A stretch of 64,000 nucleotides of DNA from Hybos culiciformis. Taxonomy: Eukaryota > Arthropoda > Insecta > Diptera > Hybotidae. A program made the translations under genes and the position numbers. The DNA lies in the NCBI GenBank assembly GCA_964007475.1, contig OZ023273.1:80082598-80146597 (forward strand), in the 5' to 3' direction. Shown piece by piece: positions 32,770 through 43,091 of this stretch. Each line of letters starts with the position of its first letter. Position 1 is the first letter of the stretch. Below the pieces are notes generated by a model. It searched no databases. It saw nothing but the letters and a program-made list of their open reading frames with translations, and was not told the DNA's origin.

Positions 32770-33318
32770 CCTATGACTAGGGATCGCAATACCGGAGCCT
32801 TTTTTCAATCCCGGGATTTCGGGATTGGTTTTTGTTGATCCCGGGATCCCGGGATCCCGTCGGGATTAACCTAGTAGAATTTTGTTATTATTTATTTGGA
32901 AAAACTGAAAATATTGTACAAAATTTAAATATAAAAGTTTTTTTTTATTTAGAAAAAAAGAAAAAGAAAACATTACATAGTAAATTAACAAAATTCATTA
33001 TTTATTAGATATAGAAAATATAGTAAGAAAAATATATATTTTTTACTGATATAAAATGTTTATTTAAAGTTTTATTATCAATCGAAAAGCAAAGCCTACT
33101 TACACGAAATATTATTTAAATAGAAAACGGCCAAGATTCAAAATTCTTAAAAATATATACAATGTACAATGTAAATGATTTTTCATTTTTTTTAGAAATT
33201 AGTTAATAATTAGAATGGTTTTTCCGGGATCGGGATTTTGGTTCTTGAATCCCGGGATTTCGGGATTGAATATATTGCAGGGATCCCGGGATCCCGAATT
33301 GCGACCTCTACCTATGAC
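32770..33318. mobile_element. Non-autonomous hAT element, TSD CCTATGAC
   Basis: The element is 32778-33310 (533 bp), flanked by CCTATGAC at 32770-32777 and 33311-33318. Ends are TAGGGATCGCAATACCGG and TCCCGAATTGCGACCTCTA. Both subterminal regions are packed with palindromic GGGATCCC/TCCCGGGAT motifs, probable transposase binding sites. Confidence 0.88.
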
Positions 33319-33414
33319 AGCTCTTGTGTTTTATTTTTTTAATTTCTTTCACAATTTTTTTAAAACATCAAAAAATGCTATTTTTTTTTTTTTGTTGTAA
33401 TAACTATGAAATTA

Positions 33415-33530
33415 ATACCGAAATTCTGCGGTATTAAAGCTTTAATACCGGTGTACTGAATACTGGGAGATATTCTTGCGGGATCTCACTTTTCGACTTC
33501 CCGGGATCTCGGTATTGCATTCTCTATTAA
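33415..33530. mobile_element. Second hAT end fragment with CCCGGGATC motifs
   Basis: CCCGGGATCTCGGTATTGCA near 33502 resembles the right end of the element just upstream. The left partner end was not found, so this is a truncated relative. Confidence 0.5.
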
Positions 33531-33719
33531 GAACCTACTTAATTATTTACCGTATGACTTTGTTTGTGTTTTTATTTGATTCGATTTAATTGCATCAATT
33601 GAAAAAATGTAAATTATCAAAATAAGATCAGTATAGGTTTGGTACATATGTAGGGTTTTTATGTTTAATTATTTAAAGATTTTTTTTATTTGATTTTGAT
33701 TCTATGTTGAAATTTAAAA

Positions 33720-34915
33720 AATCTTTATCTTCAACTCCCCCACAAAGAAAACAAGAGAAAATAACATCACTCCAAATCAAAACGAGAAGCTTAAACCAAG
33801 TCTTTTTGGTGTGGAAAATAACATGTTCCTGTCAATTGCTATTGAATTGGCAGAAAAAATTACCACTGGGGAAAGTTAAATAAAAATTGATCCCAATAAT
33901 CAAGATCAAATTGAAAATTCAAAAGAATCCTTCTTCCATAACTGGCAAAACGAAAAAAAGCGAAAGAGAGACTTGGAGCAAACTCTCTATGATCTGCAAA
34001 AACACATCGAGGAACTGGAATCAAAGGTTGTTTTGCTCATCTAAAACAGCAAACATGCCCCGAAAAATTCAAATGATGATGCTCAATTTCAAACTGATGA
34101 AGTCTTCAAAGGGAAACGGATTGAATCCTAATTAAAAACAAACGACACTCAAAGAAAGGTAATTCCGAGGAAAACAAAAACAGTGACTCTTGAGAACAAA
34201 GCTGAATATCCAAAAGAAAATAAAAGTGAACATCAAAAAAGTCCAAAAAAAAAGAGCCCAAACCACCTCCAATATTGTTGCATAACATAAAAACTTTTAA
34301 TGAGCTGAAGAACATCATCCAAGAAATCACTGAGAACGAATGTAAATATTCTTCTTACAATAATAATATATGGAAAATTAACGTCGCTGAAATTGGTGCT
34401 TACAGAACCATTACAAGGGAATTAACGACAAGTGGTATCCAATGGCATTCTTATGAGGACAAAGCTTCTAGACCATTAAAAGTTATGGCAAGAGGGCTAC
34501 ACTACACCCTTCAGTGATCTGGCTCGTAAAGGATTAAACATATTAAAAGCACAAACATCATTAGAAAAGAAACTGAAAGAAGCTTAGATGGTGTTCTTTC
34601 CTCGAATAAACGATGCTTGACACTATTCATGCTTACATTCCACAATACAGAAAGTATTGAAAAAATTTAAGCAATAAAATTCATAATGCATATTGTCGTA
34701 AAAATTGAACCACTTCGCAAGGGAATAAGCTTCCACAATGCAAGGGATGTCAGTCGTTTGGGCACACGCAACTCTACTGTAATAGAGAATTTGCCTGTGT
34801 AAAATATTCAGGGAAACATGCGACAAAAGACTGTATTTTACAGAAAAAATAAAAAGCCAAATGCGTAAATTGTCAGCTACAGAGGTTGTATAGTAGCAAA
34901 AGAGCAGCAGGCCAG
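33720..34915 (+). pseudogene. Second Jockey LINE, ORF1 (gag), broken
   Basis: Pieces in alternating frames follow the order of a Jockey gag: a charged coiled coil (about 33930-34130, E-K-K-R-K-R-D-L-E-Q-T-L), a Lys/Ser-rich linker, then the PRE/C2HC-associated domain 34275-34517 (N-I-W-K-I-N, Y-R-T-I-T-R-E-L, G-I-Q-W-H-S-Y, P-L-K-V-M-A-R-G-L-H). CCHC zinc knuckles follow at about 34740-34840 (C-K-G-C-Q-S-F-G-H and a damaged second one, where Cys is Tyr in V-K-Y-S-G-K-H). At least four frameshifts or stops. The copy is older than the LINE at 16.3 kb. Confidence 0.75.
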
Positions 34916-34959
34916 AAGAAATAAATTGGTCAAAAAATTTGTTATCTTTTTAGAAAGCG

Positions 34960-35345
34960 AAAAGATTTATATTTGTTTAGTCTCAGAAACTCAGTTCACT
35001 GCACAAACATGCATTAGAATTCCACATTTCTCTTGCTACCATACTCCACCCACACCCTTCGAATAGGGCAAGAGGGGTGCTGCAATTCTAATAAGAATCA
35101 ACACACAACACTATGAAGAAACTAAGATAGAAAACCTGAGCATGCAAGTAACAACAGTTAATATAATGACGAAAACTAAAAATCTTAAAGTTACGGCAAT
35201 ATATTGTCCACCCAGGTGCTCTCCTACCACGGATGATTACAATAACTTCTTTCAAATGTTGGGAAACAATTTTATCATTGGCGGTGCTTTTGATACCTAC
35301 TGGGGTTCCAGACTACACGGAAAGAATTTTTTTCCTACAAATGTA
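34960..35345 (+). pseudogene. Second Jockey LINE, ORF2 endonuclease fragment
   Basis: L-V-S-E-T-Q-F-T near 34977 is the S-E-T-H block with His changed to Gln. R-G-A-A-I-L-I-R near 35070 and A-I-Y-C-P-P-R near 35196 follow, then F-I-I-G-G-A-F-D (about 35269-35292), where active relatives have G-G-D-F-N. W-G-S-R-L ends the similarity near 35320. The reverse transcriptase is absent. Confidence 0.8.
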
Positions 35346-35860
35346 TTTTCCCTTTTCTTAATCTCAGAAAATATTAAAATAGTTATATACGTTTTAATAC
35401 GTGTGTATTTACTAAAATATAAAGTAATTTAATTACAAAAGTCATAAGTTAAGAATATTTTTCTGAATTTGATGCAAACTTTTTTTGAATAATATAAGTA
35501 AACATTACTTAATTTTATTGCAAAAATTGCAGGTTAAAATTAGAAAACGTTCGCTAAAATACAGAAAAAAAATTTCTACTGGGGTTCGAGACTACACGGA
35601 AAGAATTTTTTTCCTACAAATGTATTTTCCCTTTTCTTAATCTCAGAAAATATTAAAATAGTTATATACGTTTTAATACGTGTGTATTTACTAAAATATA
35701 AAGTAATTTAATTACAAAAGTCATAAGTTAAGAATATTTTTCTGAATTTGATCCAAACTTTTTTTGAATAATATAAGTAAACATTACTTAATTTTATTGC
35801 AAAAATTGCAGTTTAAAATTAGAAAACGTTAGCTAAAATACAGAAAAAAAATTTCTAATA
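35298..35860. repeat. ~278-bp tandem duplication
   Basis: The segment beginning CTACTGGGGTTCCAGACTAC (35298) is repeated from 35576 with a few changes. It includes the last bases of the LINE fragment, so the duplication happened after the truncation. Confidence 0.9.
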
Positions 35861-36049
35861 TTAGAGTCAGAAAAAGGTTTTAATGTGTATGTGATCGGTA
35901 AATTGTTTTAGTTCGGTAAATGGTATATTACATGCGTCAATACACAAGTAATTATTTAATAAAGTAAATTTTATTTACATCTCCGTATTAAGTAAATTTT
36001 ATTTACTTTCTTCATTTTGAACTTTTGTTTATTTTTTTCATTGCAAATG

Positions 36050-36250
36050 TATTGATTGCAACTACCTCTCACATGTGCATTAAAACAGTATACAAACCAT
36101 GTTAATAAAATTTGTTATACATAAAATTTATATACACAAAAGCACATGGACACTTGTCAATATTATAGTATTGACTCGTATCTATGTGTTTTTGTGTATA
36201 CACAACTCGTTGTAATAACAAATTTTCTTAACATGTGTTGTAATCTACTA
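36050..36250 (-). repeat. Relative of the 17.3-kb stem-loop element
   Basis: In opposite orientation it shares GACACTTGTCAAT, TTTTGTGTATA, TATAACAAATTTT, CATATACTGTTTTAATG-like and CACATGTG phrases with 17360-17480. It has its own stem-loop around ATACACAAAA/TTTTGTGTAT. Confidence 0.55.
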
Positions 36251-36259
36251 TTACTTAGT

Positions 36260-37880
36260 AGATTTAGTAAATTATTTATTACACATAAGATTCATAATGC
36301 ATAATGTAATGAAGTTTTTTTCTACTCCAATATAAAAAATTTCTTATTTTCTACAATCATTTCTTAATCGAAGAAAAAATAACAATGCATATAAAAAATA
36401 TAATTCTTTTTAACCACATATAACATTTTGTCCACATATGAGAACACAATCTTTTCTGCATGCTTTCTGGCGAAAAATTAATTATAATCAATACAATGGC
36501 CAGTGATGCCAACTTGTCTTTGGAAAAATTCCTTAGATCTGTAAAAAAAAATCCCTAGAATTCTAAAAAAAAAATGTTTAATCATAAACACTTTATTTGA
36601 GATCATTTGGTTGCAAAATGAAAATCAAGCTTAAATCTATATAAAATAAAAAGAATTAAAATTAAAATAATTATTAAAAAACAACAAAAATCACATTAAA
36701 TTTTCAAAATAACATTTATACATACATATTACGATATGTACATTTATTATTTATCGATTAGTGTAGTAAAAAAAATCATTCTTTATTATTTTTTTTTTAG
36801 TACAATAAAGCGAAGAAGCTTGCATTAATTTTTTATGTTCTTCTGACACAAAAAATTTTTTACAACATTTATCACTTGAACTGTAGCTCAAAATTGAAAC
36901 ATCATTCAATGCATTGGGACCGATCTTATTACGTTTCTTATTTTTTTACAATTAGAAAAAAAAGTTATTTTATTTCTTATTATTAGGTATTAATTTTTTT
37001 TATTTGACGAACAACCAAATGCGAAATCTCAGAAATTGACAAAGACCAGTCACACTATTCACAAAATCAATCAATCAATTTTTAAAATAAATTATCAATT
37101 TTTAAAATAAAACGGAACAGGAAAAGGAAAAGCATTTAGTAGATACAGAACAGAATAGACGAAAAGAAGAATGAAATACAAACTACAGAACAAAAGAAAA
37201 ACAAAAGAAATTGTCAAAATTTATTATCAACCTTGCCAGACACTGTAAAAAAAATTAAAAATAACGTTCCCAGTATCCAGTAAATTAAACTAATATTTTT
37301 CAAGAAATACTTGACATTTTTGATTGAAAACAAATTTTTAAATTAGTAAAACGAATTCAAACAATATTGGAGTGAAAATAAAACCCTAGATTTTGCCATT
37401 TTTCCCTACATTGTTAGTAAAATTCCCTAGAAAAAAAAATTAGAAGAAATCAGTTCAAAGTAAATAATGATATTTTTATTTGTAGAATATTCATATATAA
37501 TAAATCATAATTGCAATTTTTTTGTTTTGTTTTTTTTTTTTTTTGTAAGAGAAAAAGTTTATCTTATATTTATATTTTATATTTATATGATATTAAGTGT
37601 TAATAATTTTAAATTAATATAATATAATTTTATATAAAAATTATTTGTAACAGTGTATTTAAAGTGTTATTAAAATTGAAAAATTTGATTTGAAAATTTG
37701 AATTGAAAAAATTTTTTGAAAATTATTTACTTCAATTTGACAAAATTAGAAATTGTTTATGTAACAATTTGGATCTACGTTGTTACTTTTTTGTTTTATT
37801 TTATTTAATTTATTAAATATAAGTAGAAATTTATTAAAAGATATTTACTTTTAAATATATAAAAAATTAATTAAAAAATT
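36260..37880. other. Unassigned A/T-rich DNA
   Basis: AAATTCCCTAGA-type motifs occur near 36527 and 37420 in opposite sense (TTCCTTAGATC, TTCCCTAGAA) and could be the ends of an old ~900-bp element. No coding frame. Confidence 0.35.
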
Positions 37881-37882
37881 TA

Positions 37883-38008
37883 TCAAATTATTTTTATTGA
37901 AGTACTTGTTGTTAATTTTGCTGCTGCTTCTAGTTGACTGCTTTGCTGTTGCTGGTGATAAATGTAATTCTCGGAGCTGCTGCTGCTGTTGTCTTTACTG
38001 CTGCTCAT
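37883..38008 (-). CDS. Short Ser/Gln-rich ORF, possible gag N-terminus
   Basis: An ATG at 38008 (minus strand) opens 42 codons: Ser-rich, then H-Q-Q-Q-Q-S-S-Q, then E-A-A-A-K-L-T-T-S-T-S before TGA. It is about 1 kb downstream of the primer-binding-site-like sequence at 39017-39027 on the same strand, where a Gypsy-type gag would begin. The composition comes from a CAG/CTG microsatellite, so it could equally be meaningless. Confidence 0.25.
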   Translation of the reverse strand: MSSSKDNSSSSSENYIYHQQQQSSQLEAAAKLTTSTSIKII

Positions 38009-38009
38009 A

Positions 38010-39016
38010 AAACAGATATTGTAATTTTTTTTTCTTCTTTTTTTTTTTTTGGTTTACAATTGTTTTAATTGTTTTTGTCATTTACCAAAAAAAAATTTTT
38101 TTTTTTTTAGTTCGAAAAGAAAATCATTCCAATTTTCAATTCGCTTTTTGTTTTGAATGTTTTTATTTATTTTTAATTAAAATTTTATTTAAAACAATTT
38201 TTTTTTTTTTTTGGAATTTTATTTTGGTACTAGTAATTGTTCAATTTTTTATTTTTATTATTTTTTTTTTTTTTCAGAATAATAATTTTTTATTTTTATT
38301 TATGATAAAAAAAAGAATTTTTTTTCACTTATTGTCAAATATTTTTTTTTGAATTATATTTATTTTTTTTTTTGATTGGCATGTAATTTTTTTTTGTTTC
38401 ATTTTCATTTCATTTTTTGTTTCTGTGTATGTGTAATTTTTTCTTTATATATATTTTTTTCAACCATTTTTTTTGATTTTATTTTATTTATTAATAAAAA
38501 AATTTTCTTCTTTTTCTTAGGTTTTGCGCCTTTTTTCTTTTTTTTTTTTATGTGGCGTGATTTTTGAATTTTAATTTCAAATAGAATTTCTTTTTAGGTT
38601 ATGCGCCTTTTTTCTTTTCAATTAATGGGGCGTGATTTATGAATATATATTTTTTTTTTTATTTTTCAATTTTATGAAGGTAATGGCGCCACTTTTTTTT
38701 TCTTTAGGAATTTTTTTTTTTTAAATAATTTTAAGTGGGTATTTTTTTCTTTTTTTTTTCTTTTACTTATAAATAAATTTTCTTAACTCTTGTAAATTTC
38801 AATTTTTCTTTAGAAAAAAAAACTCAAAAATAATTGATTTTAATTTAATTAGATGTTTATCACTTTTAATTTTTTATTTTATTTCCGAAATTTATATTTT
38901 AAATTATATATTAATTTTAATTATTTTTTTTTATAAATTTTAAATAAAAAAAATACAATTAAATTAAAAATTCACTTTATCGAGTTTTTAATAAATTTTT
39001 TTGATTTTTTCGATAG
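38010..39016. other. Poly(T)-rich tract (poly(A)-rich on minus)
   Basis: Dense runs of 8-14 T. A GCGCCTTTTTTCTTTT phrase occurs twice (38526, 38604), each followed by GGCGTGATTT, showing local tandem duplication. It could be the untranslated leader of the LTR element to its right. The frame at 38376-38567 is a homopolymer artefact. Confidence 0.5.
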
Positions 39017-39027
39017 CACGGTCGCCA
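39017..39027 (-). promoter_or_regulatory. Primer-binding site, tRNA-Arg-like
   Basis: The minus strand reads TGGCGACCGTG directly after an LTR-like end ...CATGACA. These 11 bases complement the 3' end of an insect-type tRNA-Arg (CACGGTCG-CCA); the match then fades. Confidence 0.5.
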
Positions 39028-40841
39028 TGTCATGAAAGAAAATACACATACACTTGTATTTTGGTAGTATTGTTTTATTCAAGAATATAATATGTGTTTA
39101 GCCAATACCAACATAAATTAAAAGCCCCCTATTAAAAAAAAAACAATTTATAGACAGCATCTCGTAGGCATAAAAATCATAACAAATGTATGAAACCCTA
39201 TGAGATTTCCTATACAAAACCTAAAGATTAATCTGTAAAATGGGATTAAAAACAAAAAAATATAATTTTATTATTGAATGCAATTTATTATATGATTTAT
39301 ATTAATTTTTAAGAAAAAAAACCGTGTTTGTTTAAAATAAAAAATTACAAAAATCGAGCAAATTTATCCATAAATTTTTTTTTCTTGCTGGTAAAGTAAA
39401 TTAAACTTTTTTTTGTCATAATTTCTAGGCTCTAGGTACCTATTATACCTAATTTATCTTTAATTTTAAATTAATTTAAAAAAATTCAAATATGTTTTGA
39501 AATTTAATTAAAATTTACATTAACTAAAAAAACTATCTAGCTATCGTACCTAGCTCTTATTAGATGTTTTGGACAAAGTTCAGCTAACGTGTACAATCCC
39601 GATTTTGCTGAAACTTGTTGGGGGAGTAGCGGTGGTACCCAAACCCTCAAATCCAATACGTTTTTTTACCGATAAGTTCTTATTTCAGAGATATGACCCC
39701 CCAAAGAGTTCATATATCAGGTATATGTATACTTATGAGATCAGGTACATTAAAAATACCTAATAACGGTATGCGAATCGCGAAACATAAAATTCTTAAG
39801 GGGATTGGAGGAGGCGGCTGCCGTCTTCCATTCCAAAAGACAACTTTTATTTAAAAAAACTCATGTTACGAAAAAAAAAAAAAAAAGGCTTTGGTTACTA
39901 CAAAGCAAGTACCTAGGTATACCTACCTAACATATGAAAACTATGGGGCTGCATATCCCTGAAACGAGAGTTTACCGGTAGAAACCTTCTGGGATGTAAG
40001 GATTTGAGGATTTGAGGACCGCCCCTACTATCTCACCAAGTTTCGAACAAATCGAACTTGTGCATATACGTGGCTGTTTTTCTACCTTGGGGACCCACAT
40101 ACTTATGTAGGTATCTTCCTACCTTCTATCTGTACAAAAAAAAAGTTTTTTTTTTATATTTTGTATTTGAAATTATATGTCTTTTTATTTATTGAAAATA
40201 ATTTTAAATTTTACTTCACTTTATGAATATATTTTTATTAAAAATTTCCATTGAAAATTATTTTCATTAAAAAAAATACTCTAAAATCCACTTAAAAAAA
40301 ATGTTTTGATTATAGCACAATAATTTTTTTTTTGATAATTTTTTTATAAATATTTTCATTCCATTTTTGTAAAAAACAAAAAACAACAAGTAAAAATCCA
40401 CCTGTAATCTGTAGTTAAGAAAAAAATTGTCCTAGGAAGGATTTTTATTTTATTTTGGACATTTAAAATTAATTTTTTTTATAAACTAATAAAAAACTTA
40501 TTTTTTATTAATTTATCTTCATTATTATTGAATTTAAATTTATTTTTAATGTTTAAAACATAACTAAAAATGGCAAAAAAAATTACTGCCGACCAACAAA
40601 GCGAACAAAAATTTTAAAACTAGTGGGAATTTTTTATTTATTATCCCTACGAAAAGTTTTGTTTACTTTTCAACTACACGGCTGATTAACTTAGTGTTGG
40701 CTACACGGCTGATTAACTTAGTGTTGGTGATGGTTAAGCATCTGACTGTTACTCTGCAACTGACTGAATAATACTTACTGGTAGGTTTATATACATTGAA
40801 ATAGAGAGAGAGTGAGTGATCTACTCAAAGAGAGCACTACA
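39028..40841 (-). mobile_element. LTR (5' LTR of a retrotransposon), with internal insertion
   Basis: On the minus strand it starts TGTAGTGCTCTC (40841) and ends TTCATGACA (39028), i.e. TG...CA. Promoter architecture follows: TATATAAAC (about 40790-40780), then the initiator-like TCAGTCAGTTGCAG about 25 bp on, a 26-bp duplicated block (ACTAAGTTAATCAGCCGTGT), and a poly(A) signal GAATAAAAC about 55 bp before the end. The PBS lies immediately outside. About 500 bp of its length is the inverted-repeat element at 39570-40075. No gag-pol was found in the window, so this may be a 5' LTR left by deletion. Confidence 0.5.
39570..40075. repeat. Inverted-repeat element, relative of 31235-31645
   Basis: CCCGATTTTGCTGAAACTTG and TATTTCAGAGATATGACCCC at the left are mirrored by GGCTGCATATCCCTGAAACG and CTCACCAAGTTTCGAACAAA at the right. 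The layout is the same as at 31.3 kb but the copy is more diverged and longer in the middle. Confidence 0.7.
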
Positions 40842-40864
40842 ACCCTTTCAACTTTACTTCTAAA

Positions 40865-41627
40865 AAAATTTTCTTAATTGCATTTGTCAATGCCTTCTCG
40901 TAGTCCGTACAAAACAATGTTGGATTAAATTTAAAATAATTATTATTGATGAATTGAATTAAATGCTCGTATTGATCCTGACATTTATTCGACAGCAAAC
41001 AAAATATAAATGGATAAAGCTAAACATATATTGTTATTTTTATTAAAAATATTCCTTAAATTATAAAAGGTAACATTTCTCTATGATACTTACATGTTCT
41101 TCATACTCAACATAAAATATCAATAGTTGCATATATCCGCATGATGGCAAAACGCTGAAAGTACCATCTACTAAATAATTCTTGCCGGTGGTTAGTTGCG
41201 GAATCAGCTCGGATATTGTAGGAGAAATGAAGATGGAATATGCGAATTCAGATTCAATTATGGTATTTTTGTAAAACATTGATCTGGTATCGTACTTTGA
41301 GGTCCCAAACTTGCTCAAAATATCCGGATCTTGCAACATTTTTTGAAGATCTTGAGGTTAAGTTGGATTTTTGGGCAAAACCTCATTTTTGATACGAATC
41401 AAATTTCGCTTCATCTTTCCAAATTGAACTAAATTCGCATTTTCCTTATTTTCCATACATTTTTCGTTAAAAATATCTTTCACTCCGCTTCTTTTTGTGG
41501 TACTAACGTTTGCACATTCATTTTTTATTTTATTAATTAATTTAAATTTTCCAATAATTTTGTCCTGGGTTGGATGATTATGCATTATATTGTTTTTGCA
41601 TTTCTTGGCAACATTTTCTCCATCCAT
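40865..41627 (-). pseudogene. MULE transposase remnant with an intron
   Basis: Minus strand. 41627-41358 encodes the end of a FLYWCH-type finger (C-K-N-N-I-M-H-N-H-P-T) and a Lys-rich linker. A stop near 41360 separates 41339-41094, the start of the MULE core, with L-V-D-G-T-F-S-V (first catalytic Asp at 41168-41166) and Y-M-Q-L-L-I-F-Y-V-E-Y. GTAAGT follows the codon for His at 41094, and a 74-bp intron ends TTTAG. From 41019 the frame continues Y-P-F-I-F-C-L-L-S-N-K, then F-C-T-D-Y-E-K-A with the second catalytic Asp (40905-40903), to about 40865. The C-terminal catalytic Glu region is missing. It belongs to the same superfamily as the MULE at 18.9 kb, but in a different subfamily. Confidence 0.72.
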
Positions 41628-41639
41628 TACTATGACAGA

Positions 41640-42010
41640 AACCTGTTGAGTTCAATCCCAAAATGAAAAAATCTTGTTATATCCTAGTTCATTTTCATTA
41701 TACCCTAGTTCATTTTCATTATACCTACATTATTGTTCGAAAAATTTAAATAATGTTATTGGAACGTGCTTGGCGGGGCGCTGGTAGCAGCAAAGGACGC
41801 ACGGATGGCGCCTCCCGCGCTTACACAAAGAAAATTTTGAACTCGTCTGCAAAGAATAATGATGGATTTGGTAGAATATAATAATGAACTAAGAAATAAA
41901 ACCAGAATGAACTCCGATATAAACAAACTAAACTAGGATATAATAGCCAAAATTGACTAGATTATAGAAAAAAACTTATTATATCCTAGTTCATTTTTAC
42001 TATACTATAA
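41640..42010. repeat. Repeats of TATATCCTAGTTCATTTT
   Basis: The motif occurs at 41677, 41702 (partial) and 41979, with inverted relatives (AAACTAGGATATAATA near 41928). They surround a G+C-rich core at 41760-41825 (TGGCGGGGCGCTGGTAGC). Probably a degraded MITE. Confidence 0.45.
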
Positions 42011-43091
42011 AAAGTAATTTTTTAATTTTTGAAAATTTTATTAAAATTAAATTAGTTATTCACTTTTGTTTTAATTTTTTTTTTTTATTAACATTTTTTT
42101 TAATTATGAAATGAAGTATATTATTATCAAATTTATACAAAAATATTTAATTAATTATTCAAGTTTTTATCACTTATATTTAAAAAAAAACGCACGAGTT
42201 TTTAAATTTTACGGAAAAATATGATCCTCTTTCAAAGATTTCTATAAATTAAATAATAATTATTTTCATCATTATGATTAGGAATTTTCTAGGACCAGTA
42301 ATTTTTGTCATAGTAACGTAAAGATTGTTTTATTTAATAACAAACTGTATAATGATTACCATAGTTATGGGAAAAATTTTTATATCCAAAAACAAACTGT
42401 ATAATGATTAGATAAGTTATAGAAAAAAAAAATTTATCTTATGTCGTTTTCAATTAATGACACAAAACGACATATCATAAATTGATGTTATGTCGCTTTG
42501 AAAGCGACATAACCTCAATTTATGTTATGTCTCTTTAGATTAAGGCACCAATACAAAATAATTTGCCTGATCATTACCGTGAGGAATTGACAAAAGATTG
42601 TATCAAATATTATACAACAAGGAAAGCCTATATGCACAACTCAAATTTTGAAGCACTTTCTTCTGATATTATTCTATATTAGAAAGCGAAAGAAAAGTAA
42701 GTTAAATCATTTTAATTATTTTGAAATTTTAGATAATAATTAACTAGAAAATAGTGAAGACAAAATTTGGTTGAAAGTGTATTCAAATTCATTTGAAACT
42801 ATACTTTAAAAGTGGAAAATACAACACAAGAAAGAGCAAACTTTTTCAAAATTGCCAGCAAAAACATAGTTAATATAATAGAAAGTTGGCCGAAATATCT
42901 TCATTCCGAAGGAGCTCAGTTGGTAAACAAACAAAAAATGTCGTTATTTTTTATCATAAAACATTTAATATATATTCCTCTATATTTTTTCTACTTTATT
43001 CTTATAGATTGATATTGATTTTGAATATATACAGCCTAAAAAAACAACAATTTAATTAAAAAGTGGGAAAAACTTACTGAAAAGATTATAC

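Noticed and set aside
38376..38567. Hydrophobic membrane-like ORF
   Set aside because: Poly(T) gives Phe runs; no other support.
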